41,545 nt of DNA from Bremia lactucae (taxonomy: Eukaryota > Oomycota > Peronosporomycetes > Peronosporales > Peronosporaceae). The notes under the pieces are model-generated. The model searched no databases, was not told where the DNA came from, and saw only the letters and a list, made by a program, of their open reading frames with translations. Below are positions 29,735-39,549 of the stretch, one piece after another (within the stretch, counting starts at the first letter, position 1; every line of letters begins with the position of its first letter). A program made the translations under genes and the position numbers. The stretch is taken from positions 625,393 to 666,937 of the forward strand of contig NC_090614.1 in assembly GCF_004359215.1 (NCBI RefSeq), read 5' to 3'.

Positions 29735-29850
29735 AAGTGCTACCAGTTTTACGGGCACTTTTCGCTAGCACTGCCTTGGTTCTATGAGAATAAAGGTACT
29801 TCATATACACGATGAGAAGAAAAAGGGCATAAGTTGCTAAGAGTTCTTAG
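29735..29850 (-). repeat. Primer site and LTR end of another gypsy element
   Basis: The minus strand reads ..AGTGCCCGTAAAAC then TGGTAGCACTT (29745-29735), i.e. an LTR end followed by the same primer site as in D and LTR1. A stem-loop (AGTTGCTAAGAGTTCTTAGCAACT) lies at about 29833-29857. Only about 35 bp of internal sequence remain before LTR1 copy d. Confidence 0.5.
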
Positions 29851-30411
29851 CAACTGAACGCTTAAACGAAGGTAGACTAAGTAGAGGGAATAATACCTAT
29901 TCAACATAATTAAGTTGCTACGTATTGCTATTTTCTTCAATTGACTTATAATATTTTATTTAAGTAAGCATTACGACTCATTGTTCACCATTCACCCGCG
30001 CGTCTAACAGGTAAATTTTAATATTCAAATCAACACCAATGAACATATAAAAAATTTAATAAAAATTATGATAATAATAAATTATATAATAATTTTGAAA
30101 AGAATCCGGCTAATGGCGGTATGCCTGCTAGTGAAAAAATGTTGCATTGCCGCTACAGTATTAGCTTGTGTGGTAAAATTGGAAATGTTAAAATAACAAT
30201 AAATTTTCCCCTTTATTATTCCTTTTTAGGTAGTAATTTTTTTGCGGACTACTGCGAAACGATCAGCGTCGGGTCAATATTTTATGGCAAAATCATCGGC
30301 TTGACGCTATCCCGGTCGCTTAAATCTTTAAAAGGGAATTATGCACCAACACTAGACAAGAAGCTTGAATTTGTATTTTTTCTTCAATACAAACAGTAAT
30401 GTAAGACCGTT
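29851..30411. other. AT-rich spacer, possibly the rest of the preceding LTR
   Basis: 560 bp of AT-rich text. A 92-codon frame (30121-30399) shows no family resemblance and low-complexity flanks. I see no supported gene. Confidence 0.35.
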
Positions 30412-30615
30412 TGTAACGGGGCACCTTTCACTAGTACTTATCAACTTACACTGATTTTAGTGTAGGTGAGGTGCCTCGAACGAACGTTTACAAAGGTACA
30501 AACGAAGGTTTTTATGTAGCTAAGGTTCTTAGGCATAAAGTTCTAGACTAAGGCTTCAGAATAGAGAGAAGTAAAATTATTTAAATAAATTAAATTTTCT
30601 ACGTAACGAGCCCTT
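30412..30615 (-). repeat. 3' LTR of element C (primer-proximal part)
   Basis: It matches 37469-37680, with CACCTTTCACTAGTACT, TTACACTGATTTTAGTGTAG, TAGACTAAGGCTT.AGAATAGAG and CTACGTAACGA. The LTR end on the minus strand is GTGCCCCGTTACA. The first 250 bp or so of the LTR are missing. Confidence 0.75.
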
Positions 30616-30629
30616 ATCTAGGTAATGCA

Positions 30630-31010
30630 AATGTTTCAGTAGACGCTAATGTGTCTAATGTGGGGAATACGACACCTCCTACTTTTAATAGAGAAGACTG
30701 GAATATGCCATCTGTTGATGCCCTTGCAGGTGACGGCGTCAAGTCACTTGCTACACCAGTTGTAGGTGTATGGACCAAGTCACCGGCATCGCACTACTCA
30801 GTGGCTACTGTAAAGGCCGTCGGATCACCCAAGGCCGAATCCGTTAAAACTTTGGAATCTAACGTGACAACCAGAGCAGCGATGACGAGGTTGTTCGACT
30901 TGTCGGACCTCCTTGGTGGGGAGTCGTCATCAGGTGACTCCGTGGGCGATAATCACTCTGGTGACGTTAGTAGGCGTCAAGGGAAGAGTGCTGTTGATGG
31001 TGCTAGTTAG
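30630..31010 (+). pseudogene. Antisense ORF1 of element C (Ser/Pro/Asp-rich)
   Basis: The frame is open for about 125 codons: NVSVDANVSNVG, DWNMPSVDALAGDGVKS, TKSPASHYSVATVKAVGSPK, AESVKTLESNVT and SSSGDSVGDNHSGDV..GKSAVDGAS. It aligns closely with copy A. No ATG is visible at a convincing place; the open frame begins right at the LTR edge. The composition suggests a disordered acidic protein with SP sites. It lies immediately inside the 3' LTR, so the LTR or its edge could supply an antisense promoter (inference). Confidence 0.5.
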
Positions 31011-31169
31011 CATCACAAGGAAAGAAGTGATACCAGGGTTTGCTCCAAGGCCAAGTCAACGTTATTATTCACATAAGCCAAAAGGACAGATATCGCAATA
31101 CGTTGCGGTTCGCGTCCTGAAAAGAGGCCTTGGTTGCCATCTAAGGGTGACCTAATTCGTTGGTCTGGA

Positions 31170-32724
31170 ATGACCAACGATCGATATCATATTCCGTTAT
31201 TCGACTTATTCAGGCTTCACAAGCCTGGTGAAGATGAACGAAATTCTTCATCGATGCCTTTTTGGCATCGTTGGTACTCTTCGAAGCGAGCAACCTTTGT
31301 CCCAAGCTTGGACAGCCTTTGTAAAGAATGTGCAATACATAGGCCGCGAGTTCTAGCATGACAAACTAAATGCTTTTCGTAAGCAATTTGAAAAAAAGGA
31401 CCGCGTTGCACGCTATAAGCTGCACTGTTTTTCTAGAGAGGCAGATATACCTTGCTTCTCGTATGGGAAATCCTGTCCATGCTGTTTTGAGGGTGCGGGT
31501 CATGCCCCTTAGGAAGCAGGTTCCCTTAAAGATCCTCATTGGAGGACGCTCATCTCTTACGAGGTGCGTCAAGGGATTGAAATCCTCCAAAAATTTTGCG
31601 AGCGCGGGAAGCGCTCGTTCTCCGATGGACCTTCTGTCGAGAACTTCGTCGTACGGCAAGACAAGACCCGGAACGTCCAACATCAGTTGGGAACGAGGTT
31701 CTCAACTATCATGCGACGGTGCATACCCTCGCCAACGAACGAGCTAACTCGTTCGAATAAAAGAAAATATTTAGTTTAAATATTATATAAATATAAATAT
31801 TATTTGAAATTTTATAATATTGATATTAATTAATTTTAAATTTTTATAATTAAAAGTATATTGGAAATATTATTGATTTCTAAAATGAACAGTAGTTCAA
31901 TTCTTTTTAGGCCTAATATGAAAGGATGATTAGCTCAATTTGCTTTTGGTAGAGCATTTCTGAAATAATATAAAATTTACAAAATAATTAATTTTGCATA
32001 TACGAATATAATTTTTTTTATAAAATACCTACTTATAAAATGAACCATCTTACTTTTGGTGCATTGTGACAGTCATATATGATGCGTATTCGCATATCGT
32101 TTTGAGTTGGAAGACGATATTACCTAATGTTGGTGAGAAAGGCGTTTAAATAAGAAAACGAACGCTTCTCACCACTCGAATATGTCAATGGATGTGAAGG
32201 GAAGAAAACGTCGGGTTCGCATTGTTTGACGAATCACCCTTTAACTTGCTAAAAAGTGATTCTTGATGTGTAAATTAACATCGTTATTTGGATCACACCC
32301 TTCACTAATTAAGGAAGGAAATCGATCACGAGCGATCCCGTAGCCGCGAATTAGTGCTGCCGGCTGATGTTTTTTTTTCGTGGCCAGTTAAAAAATTTGT
32401 GCGCAGGTTGCGACTAATCAACTGGCAAACGGAAGAACACATTAGCCCCTTCAAAACGAGCTGGTGGCAGCTCGTAAGGAGTTCTCTTCTTTAGAGGAAA
32501 GAGTGGGTCGTCTGGTTCAAGAGAATCAAACTCTATTCCGAGTCAATAAGGCTTTGGCTTGGAAACATCAGGCTTTAGCGGGATCCTTGAAATGTTTCGA
32601 TTTTACCCAAATCAGAAGAAGCCTCGTACTGATGGTACGGGCGGAGACGCCCAACATAAAACGTAGGATGCGTACGCATTCTACGAGGCAGCTCGATCGT
32701 GTACGCATTGCCTTGGCAATGTAG
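31170..32724 (+). pseudogene. Antisense ORF2 of element C (Cys/His-rich, coiled-coil)
   Basis: The ATG at 31170 gives MTNDRYHIPLFDLFRLHKPG, the start conserved in copy B. The Cys/His core (about 31408-31510) reads RYKLHCFSREADIPCFSYGK then SCPCCFEGAGHAP, followed by a stop and DPHWRTLISYEVRQGIE. An AT-rich insertion (31755-32050) interrupts the gene. The coil (32400-32600) contains CAQVATNQLANGRTH, LVAARKEFSSLEERVGRLVQ, ENQTLFRVNKAL and HQALAGSL. The frame stays open across the complement of the INT C-terminus to a stop ending at 32724. Spaced Cys and His suggest metal binding, and heptads suggest oligomerisation. No known family is recognised. Confidence 0.6.
31755..32050 (+). other. AT-rich insertion with tRNA-like relics (mitochondrial-looking)
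   Basis: About 300 bp of very AT-rich sequence interrupts antisense ORF2. It contains GGATGATTAGCTCAATTT..TTGGTAGAGCATTT then CTGAAAT (31923-31966), like the 5' half of an organellar tRNA with a GAA (Phe-type) anticodon. Upstream is CAGTAGTTCAATTCTTTT (about 31890-31908), like a T-arm. Neither folds completely. Nuclear mitochondrial DNA is the likely source. Confidence 0.4.
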
Positions 32725-34090
32725 TAAACGAACTTGGCCGACATACCTGAGCAGTAATTAAATCACTGCTCCCACTCGTCACTACATGTTTGATAGATTT
32801 ATCGTAGAAGAAGGACTAGGTTATTTACATTAAATGCAAGTATATTTGCTCTTCCATTGTTGTCAGAGTTCCGTTTCTCTCGGTCCACCACATCAGCGAT
32901 GGAATTCTGTACGAAACGGACAACTGCTTCTCAAGCGAACAGAAACTCACCTGTTGACTCGGTTCTATTTTTGTTCTCATTGCGACCGGATCGCACTGCG
33001 GAGATATCACTTTCTTCAATATTAAGAGTATTGTCGTCCTTATTAATGATACGTTTTTCGATGCTAAGTCTTTCAGCATCACTATCAAGGTCAGTAATAG
33101 CATTATTGTTATTGCTGAGTTTGGTCACTTCAATGTTACTTTAAATCACTATTCGTATCCTTCGCATTGACCTTAGTGGTAATGCGTGATAGACAAGAGC
33201 TAATCTGGTTCTTTGCTCGAGCGAGTCCCTGCCCCCCCCTTGAATAAAGTCACTTTCAAACAGGGCATACAAAGGTGGCTTAAGCCTTTCATGAAAAGGA
33301 GTATGCTTTGTAGAAGTATGCACTGAATTGTGGATGGCAAATTACACCAACGGCAAAAACTTGCTCCTTCTCTTAAAAGCTTAGACGTATCCGCGAAGTA
33401 TCTCTTCGAGAATACGGTTTGCACGCTCCGTCTGACCATCTATTTCAGTATGATCAGAAGTTGATTTTTTCAACTGTGTTCCAAGTGATTTCAACACAGT
33501 TTGCCAACATCCTAACGTGAATCTATGGTCTCGATCTGAGAAAAGTTCACCAGTAACCTATCAAGTCAGAATATAGTGTCAATAAAGACACGAGCACAAC
33601 CTTTGGCTATGCTCGACTCCGGTTCTGCGGCAAGATACAAAATTTTGCAGAAACGATCAACAAAAACAAGAATACCATTGTTCTTATGTTCGTCGTCGGG
33701 AAATTCGATGACGAAGTCCATGAATATAGACTGCCAACACTCTGCCGGATTACTCAGAGTTGTAGTGGATCACGGGATGAAGCACTGGGCTTTACCCGTT
33801 GACAAGCAAGCACGTACGTACTTGAGGACGAAATCATAGGCGTGGTAAGTAGAAGTCGCGACTTTGTGTGAGACAAGTCTTCCCTTACGTTTACGCTGAC
33901 CACTTATTGGTGAATCATGGCATTCATGCATGATGCTTAATCGCAAATCATTATGGGTGGAGATGACGACACGAGGTGTGTCGCCAGCAATAGCTGTGTA
34001 GTACAGTACCCATTGCGTGTTGTGTTTCGATCCTTGAGGATCTATATAATTTTGACAATCTTTTCAAGAATGTTGAAATGATTTTTTGAG
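32575..34090 (-). pseudogene. Integrase of element C with GPY/F tail
   Basis: On the minus strand the N-terminal region is broken near 34000-33830. The core shows FMDFVIEFPDDEHKNNGILV followed by FVDRF (about 33725-33640; first catalytic Asp) and SDHTEIDGQTERANRILEEI then LRGYV (about 33455-33395; catalytic Glu region). A Asn/Asp/Glu-rich linker (33128-32930) precedes VRFVQNSIADVVDREKRNSD. The GPY/F tail (about 32715-32620) is well kept: GNAYTIELPRRMRTHPTFYV then GRLRPYHQYEASS. The frame ends at a stop at 32577-32575. The last 150 nt overlap antisense ORF2, codon on codon. Confidence 0.8.
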
Positions 34091-34690
34091 TTAATTCATC
34101 AACTCTTGTAGAGCCTTATCTTCTTGATAAGATCTTTTATCGTAGTCGAGTAATGTAAACGACGACGCACTTAATGTTGCAGCAATGGCCTTATGCTCAA
34201 TATTAATTTGCGCAGCCGGCTCAAAATCGGGCCGGCGCAAAGGGGCATCCGCGACGACGTTAAGTCGTCCTAGCTTATACTGCACATAAAATAATACTCC
34301 GCGAAGAAAGACAACATTTTCGCCGTTCTTTACGAGAAGTGTGGACTGTTTACGGCCGTGCGTAAAGACGCATGGTCTGTTTATGCATTGAACGGCCTAT
34401 TTCCCAAGAGGTAGACCTTAAACTTTGCCAGCGGGTACTTCATGGCAAGGATTTTCTTGTCATGCTCTGTATAGTTGCGTTTAGCTGGTTGAAGCCGACG
34501 CGATTGATAATAGTCGATGCGCCCTAAGCCGTCTGTGTCATATTGCATTATTGCACAGCCGATTGCAAAATCGCTGGCGTGTAGACCACCTGAAAAGGTC
34601 GGTCTTGGTCAGCAATCGCCAGGATTGACGATTGCATCAATATTTGCTTGATACCCTCGAAGGAACGCTGACAATCAGCCATCCATTACC
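34091..34690 (-). pseudogene. RNase H of element C
   Basis: The linker after RNase H (34285-34091) reads QYKLGRLNVVADAPLRRPDF then EPAAQINIEHKAIAA. Upstream, on the minus strand about 34600-34330, fragments corresponding to CDASDFAIGCAI, ELLAIKY-like text and TDHASLRTAVNS are visible with stops. This is more degraded than the copy in element A. Confidence 0.65.
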
Positions 34691-35500
34691 ACTTTCCATG
34701 TTTCTTCAACAAAGAAGAAAGATGTACTGTCATTACGGCATAATTTTGTGAGAAGTGTGCAGGTACGCCTCTAAACTGAAAAGACTTTTTATGTTTCTTT
34801 ACATCGACTGGCACAGACCAGTCGGCGATTGCCTTTACCTTTTCCGGATCCGGGCGTACACCGTGTTTGCCCACAATGCACTCAAGAAGTGGTATTTCGC
34901 TTGCAGCCAATATACCCTTCTTGAAATTTGCATACAACTTGTGCTTACGCATAAGTGTAAGAAACTTTCAAACGTGGGTACAATGTACTTCAACATCGAC
35001 TTTCCAATCATAGCTCTGCTATGAACGAAGACGTCATCAAAATAGCTCGGTGCAAATCCCGCACCGATCTCAACAGATTGTAAACATCTGTTAAATGTCA
35101 CATGCGCATTACTAAGGCCGTGTGACGTGTCTAGCCAATCATATAGCATACCTCTTGGGGTGCTTACTGCTGTGAACGGAATATCTTGTCTACGCATAAA
35201 GATTTACTAGAATTCATCCATAAGATCCATTGCCGAAAAGATAGTACTTTTTGGACATATCGTTTGAGTCGGTACCGTTGCAGCATTTAATTTATTGAAT
35301 GCATGCACAATTCGTCCTCCTCTTGTTCCTTTACAGATACAGTAGGTCGGAGAGCTACGTCTGCTAAGCATTTGGCAAAAAAATGTCGATCGCTATAACT
35401 TGTTCACGAGGCAATGAACATTGCTTGATGACACAGTATTTCGAACCTGGGATCAGGTAGATTTCGTGTCGAGTGCATTTATCCTTAGGCAACTCGCTCA
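34686..35500 (-). pseudogene. Reverse transcriptase of element C
   Basis: The minus-strand frame 35197-34835 has RRQDIPFTAVSTPRGMLYDW then LDTSHGLSNAHVTFNR and the catalytic motif SYFDDVFVHSRAM with both Asp intact. The downstream frame (34952-34686) has MRKHKLYANFKKGIL.., CIVGKHGVRPDPEKVKAIAD then WSVPVDV. Upstream parts (35300-35480) are broken. Of the family-X RTs whose catalytic motif is visible here, this is the only one with YFDD intact. Confidence 0.8.
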
Positions 35501-36690
35501 GTACTGATTCAGGAATGACATCCTTCAATTCTATTAAATCCTTACATAAAGGGTTGTCTTAAAAAGACTCCCAGGATTGGGACGTAAAATGTTCAATCCG
35601 AGTATTCTCATCGAGGGCACTTTCGTCGATCGATGAGCTTCTGAGAACCCATTCATTCTCATTGATTACTATTGTAGAACTAATATCGTCCACGTAGTTG
35701 TCATCTGCGACAAGTAGACAGATCTGCATGGCGTTGCCACTTCGCAGATCACGCAAGAAATGTTCGGTTCAAGAGTTGGCAATTGAGTTATCTGCGTAGT
35801 TAATTTTGGATGCGCTATTAGATCAAGTGTATAAGCGCCTACACTTGATCCATTGCTTACATTTATTGTCCCAGTTTCTTCTTTGGAACTTATTTCAAAA
35901 GGTACCTGAGAATTTTTCACCAAAGGTTACCGGGGACTTATTCCCACTGAAATTATTTGGGGAGTATTCTCTCCAACTGCATCTAGCTGTTGTTGCGCTA
36001 CCACAGCGAGATCATCTACGATCGAAACTCCAGTCGATCTAGGTAGTTTCGCACTGTCTCTTATAGACGGGCGTTTCAAATTTTCATGGATGTTGCTGTT
36101 CAAGCAAGCATCCTTGTTTCGTAACACTCACCTTATTCGAGCGGTCGAACTTCGACGCTGCCTGTGCTTGTGCATAGCCGTCGGGACCTAATTCCACTGT
36201 TTGTTGGGTATTCACACCGAGGTCTTGTGCAGTCATGCAAACGACCGACCCGCCTGTGAGGCCATCTCACTTACTCGTAGGACATTCACACGCTTGTGGA
36301 CGCTCCAAGACGTTCAACAGCTGGCCATCTGATGAACAAGCGACAGACATCGTCACGGCTTGATGCTGCCAATTTATACATGGCTCGTACTTTCCGAGCC
36401 ACCGCAATCCAAGGATGACATCAAATTGTCACCCAAATCTAGCACGATGAAATCATCATTATACTGTTTAAGCTTTGACGTGTATTCGAGATCAACAACA
36501 CGCATTTTTACAGTTATAGATGCGCCTGTCTCTAAGTACAATGTCATCGTCGTTATAGAAATATCGCATTCAACGAAGTTGAGCCTGCGATCTTCTAGCG
36601 ATTGGCGTCGAATAAAATTGTTCGACGCCCCACAATCGTTGAGGGACTTAAGTGGCAACTTATTTGACACTTTTTTTCAGGGTGATGATG
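35500..36690 (-). pseudogene. Protease and pre-RT spacer of element C
   Basis: The minus-strand frame 36670-36374 has LPLKSLNDCGASNNFIRRQS then LEDRRLNFVECDISITTMTL, and a further YLETGASITVKMRVVDLEYT. The active site is D-C-G-A-S. The spacer (36130-35560) is Gln/Glu-rich and ends with MRDLRSGNAMQICLLVADDN, which matches element A at 2730-2780. Stops are frequent. Confidence 0.7.
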
Positions 36691-37450
36691 AGTTCAACCT
36701 CATCCCCTTGGCAGTAACACACAACGTTTGTGCGTGAGGAGCAACTTTCGCCAAGTGGCCTGCAAATTCTTTTGACGTTTCTGGATCAGTATGGCGCTCC
36801 GCGCCTACTAACCCGAACCTTCTTTGACGATCCGTCTCGCCGTTACGATTACGCAACAGCGTCGAATCCGCGTCCTCCGCTGTTCGGGCCTTAAAGGCCT
36901 CATTCTAGTGGGTCGTGAAGCTTGAGCCCCAAGGCCAAAAATCTGGCACGTCCGGCTATGTTAACATGCCAAATATCACTTTCAACGCATCATTATTACT
37001 GATACGACTGAGCTCCATGGCATCGTCTAACTCGACGAACCAGCTCAAAAGGGAGTCCCTACGACTGCCTTAAACTTAGATATTTCGATCTTTAAGCTTT
37101 CGGGTCAACGCGAAAGGTTCGGCTCATTAGCAACATTTACGTGCTCCCTGTTCTCTATACATCTCTGTGTGTTGAGAGCCTTGCTGGTGAAGCAAGGCTA
37201 CTTTCTCTTGGACTTCTTCGAGTTCGTGTTGTTTAAACTCGGCTATGACCGCATGCTGTTCATCTCTTCCAGTGTGTACAGCATAGCGCCAACGCCTGGC
37301 CCGCCTACGACTGAACTCATTCGTTCGATCGCTCTCCATTAAAGGTCACTCAAATGAGAAAACCTTTCAGGCGTTGCGTGATGTCCTTCTTGAGAAGCTT
37401 GAAAGCTCCCCTCTAATCATCCAACACGTCCATGTTTGATGGAACGTGCA
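36691..37450 (-). pseudogene. gag of element C
   Basis: The minus-strand frame 37339-37127 reads MESDRTNEFSRRRARRWRYA.., then AVIAEFKQHELEEVQEKVAL followed by LHQQGSQHTEMYREQGA, matching element D (KFIQHELDEMKKKVALLNQQ). Downstream short blocks (LKIEISKF.AVVGTPF.W.VELDDAMEL) are broken. The middle of gag appears deleted: about 36900 jumps from the capsid-like region to the linker before the protease. Confidence 0.7.
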
Positions 37451-37468
37451 TAAGTCGCTGCAACCAGA

Positions 37469-37918
37469 TCAAACGGGGTACCTTTCACTAGTACTGATAA
37501 GTACTAGTTCACCCTACACTTATTACAGTGTAGATGATGTGCCTCAAAACTTCTCGTACAGAAAAGTACAACGGAAAGTTTCTATGAAGCTAAGGGCCTA
37601 TAGCTCAAAGGTCTAGACTAAGGCTTTAAAATAGAGAAAAGTAAAACTGTAGTAAAATATTTCGCTTCCTACGTAACGATCTTCTATCTACTACTGAACT
37701 TATTATATAAATATCTAACTAAGAATGCCGCCTCCTTGGGGACCGCGCAATCGTATCTTGTAACGATTGGCGGGGTCAATTCAGACTTAAATCAACCAAT
37801 CAGTAAAGCTATTGTCTTATTGCAGCAATATTACCAAATTTGGTAATATTGAAACTGTTTAAGTCAAAATTAATAATGATAATAGTATTGGGGAACAAAA
37901 CACACCCCTTATGGTGTA
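37469..37918 (-). repeat. 5' LTR of element C, family X
   Basis: About 450 bp. Next to the primer-site end it carries two perfect or near-perfect stem-loops: ACTAGTACTGATAAGTACTAGT (37487-37508) and CTACACTTATTACAGTGTAG (37514-37533). The AT-rich half has ACCAAATTTGGTAATATTG. The LTR end (TCAAACGGGG on the plus strand) is one of the more mutated copies. The adjoining primer site TGGTTGCAGCG is degenerate. Confidence 0.75.
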
Positions 37919-38239
37919 GCTCCCCCCGTCTGTTTGTTTCGATTAAATAAAAGCTACAGATTGAAAATGACAACATAAAGCATTTTTATTTTTTGCTATA
38001 TCGCAAAAGTAACAATTATACCCTAAGGTCTTTTGGACTTTAAAACACCGCCCCAGCCACACCCCATAACAATTTATGAGAGTAGCATCATAGTAGCAAC
38101 TTGATGATGACTAGAATATAAATTGAGAAACCTATATGCAGGCCTCCCCAGCTTCAGTTGCTCGAAAGGCCTGCAAAAAGAGACTTTGCAATATTTGCGT
38201 AATTTTTTGGTTTCAAAGCAATATTCCTTTTCAACAACA
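37919..38239. other. Spacer without recognised gene
   Basis: 320 bp between the LTR of element C and the TATA/ORF repeat. I see no coding or RNA signal. A T-rich stretch lies near 37985-38000. Confidence 0.4.
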
Positions 38240-38552
38240 AAAAATTACGAGCGAAAGCCGACAAAACCTGAAACGTAAAGAAATTGTGGTTTGCTTGCGC
38301 TCATAGCGCCTATTTGAAAGGTTTGCATCACTTCCGCAAAAAGTTGTTTGAAGTAAAGTCAAATAAATTCATCCTTAGCTTGACCCTAACAGGCATGCGC
38401 AAGAGCGCTTTATCAACACTTGTCGCTTATTTCCAGCTTAAATTCTCCCTCGTGCTCAATTTGCCGCTCTTTCTTTTCGCTCTAATCATGACTTGCCTAT
38501 CAACTACGGGAGCTCTTGGCTTTTTCTCACCTCTTAAAAACAGTACACTAAC
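38240..38552 (+). repeat. TATA/ORF repeat, copy 2
   Basis: It matches the reverse complement of 12572-12924. A TATTTGAAAG box (38309-38320) sits about 75 nt upstream of the shared ATG at 38395, like TATTTAAAAG in copy 1. Confidence 0.6.
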
Positions 38553-38652
38553 AACCAAAAGATGTGTGTGGCTGCACCTCTGTCAATCTCGGCGGAGCCA
38601 ACGTTTTAGTGATTACCTAACTTTGCACTTCTTTATTCATATCCTCTCATAG
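38395..38652 (+). CDS. Short ORF with signal-peptide or membrane-like N-terminus, copy 2
   Basis: The ATG at 38395 gives MRKSALSTLVAYFQLKFSL then VLNLPLFLFALIMTC then LSTTGALGFFSP. These 45 or so residues align with copy 1 without gaps. The C-terminal part beyond NST diverges (85 residues here, 61 in copy 1), so the repeat covers only a promoter-like region and the hydrophobic N-terminus. It may be a captured signal peptide, or chance; no family is recognised. Confidence 0.35.
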   Translation: MRKSALSTLVAYFQLKFSLVLNLPLFLFALIMTCLSTTGALGFFSPLKNSTLTTKRCVWLHLCQSRRSQRFSDYLTLHFFIHILS

Positions 38653-38941
38653 ATAATAATATTGATTGTACTTCTTATATGAAATAATTCTTATCCAAAG
38701 GATACCCCGTTATACCGTGTGAATAGCGCGCGGCGACGTATCTTCATACATCTAAGGCGATACGACAGGATCCACACGAAGGTCGCAAAAAAATCCAAAT
38801 TGTCTTTACGCTTACTGCGAACTTATTGGCATCTAAGAAGGACTTAGAAGGAACTTAAATCTTTGCTGATCTGTCATTTACCTCCCCTCTTTCTAACACA
38901 TTTTTTTATCTCTCTGTATTATCTTCTTCTTTCTTGCTCTT
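38653..38941. other. Spacer without recognised gene
   Basis: About 290 bp between the short ORF and the inverted LTR fragment. I see no supported feature. A pyrimidine-rich stretch lies at 38880-38945. Confidence 0.4.
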
Positions 38942-39024
38942 TGTAACGGGGCACTGCCGACTTGTACTGCATCAGTACAAGTCCACTTCGCCCTGCCTTA
39001 TGCCTCACTTCACTTCACGTACAC
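38942..39024 (-). repeat. Inverted fragment of the element D LTR end
   Basis: TGTAACGGGGCACTGCCGAC, then TTGTACTGCATCAGTACAAG, then TCCACTTCGC is the reverse complement of the end of the D LTR (39375-39466). It abuts the start of that LTR, giving two LTR ends in inverse orientation side by side. Confidence 0.7.
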
Positions 39025-39466
39025 TGTAACAGGGTGTATCGTTACATGAAATTAACACTTAAAGGTTGTTATTTAATATATTATCTAAGAGGTAAATAAT
39101 ATTTGGAGGATATAATTTTATATAGTAATGATCAGAAATCCTATCCATTAATAGGTATAGGCCATTATATCTATTTATCCCGCAGACTGATCAGCTGTAA
39201 ATGTAAACAAAGAGAGAGACAGATAAGATTTCAATTGCATGCTTGGTATTAGTTTATAGTTAAGTTAGCATTAACAGATAGAAAGAAGACACACTTAATT
39301 AAATTAATACAGTTTTCATTTAGCCCTCTTTAAGTTAGTTGCCATAAAGAGAAGTCTTCCTCTGCACGTACTTGTGTACGTGAAGTGACGTAAGGCACCA
39401 CTCGCAACTGAAGCAGTGCGAAGTGGACTTGTACTGAAGCAGTACAAGTCGTAGTGCCCCGTGGCA
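39025..39466 (+). repeat. 5' LTR of element D (about 442 bp)
   Basis: It starts TGTAACAGGGTGTATCGTTA and ends GTGCCCCGTGGCA, two bases before the primer site. A strong stem-loop (GACTTGTACTG AAG CAGTACAAGTC, 39426-39450) lies near its 3' end. The start resembles those of elements A and B. Confidence 0.75.
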
Positions 39467-39468
39467 CC

Positions 39469-39479
39469 TGGTAGCACTT
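39469..39479 (+). promoter_or_regulatory. Primer-binding site of element D
   Basis: TGGTAGCACTT two bases (CC) after the LTR end, identical to the LTR1 site at 19739-19729. Confidence 0.65.
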
Positions 39480-39549
39480 TGTAGTCCGTCCAAGGACCGG
39501 ACATTTTAGATGATAGTGGGAATACGCATCACGGTTCGCGTGAAAGCTA

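Larger units (their letters stand above)
30412..37918 (-). mobile_element. Ty3/gypsy element C (family X), most complete copy
   Basis: Read on the minus strand it has 5' LTR (37918-37469), primer site remnant, gag, protease, RT, RNase H, integrase with GPY/F, the convergent antisense module (30630-32724, plus strand) and the end of the 3' LTR (30615-30412). About 7.5 kb. All genes carry stops, but the architecture is the clearest in the window. Confidence 0.85.

Noticed and set aside
30121..30399. A 92-codon plus-strand ORF in AT-rich spacer.
   Set aside because: No recognisable domain, low-complexity surroundings and no second copy to test conservation.
31408..31510. Calling the SCPCC..G.GHA core a classical retroviral CCHC zinc knuckle.
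   Set aside because: The spacing (C-x2-C-x5-H, last Cys far away) does not fit C-x2-C-x4-H-x4-C, so only a general metal-binding suggestion is kept.
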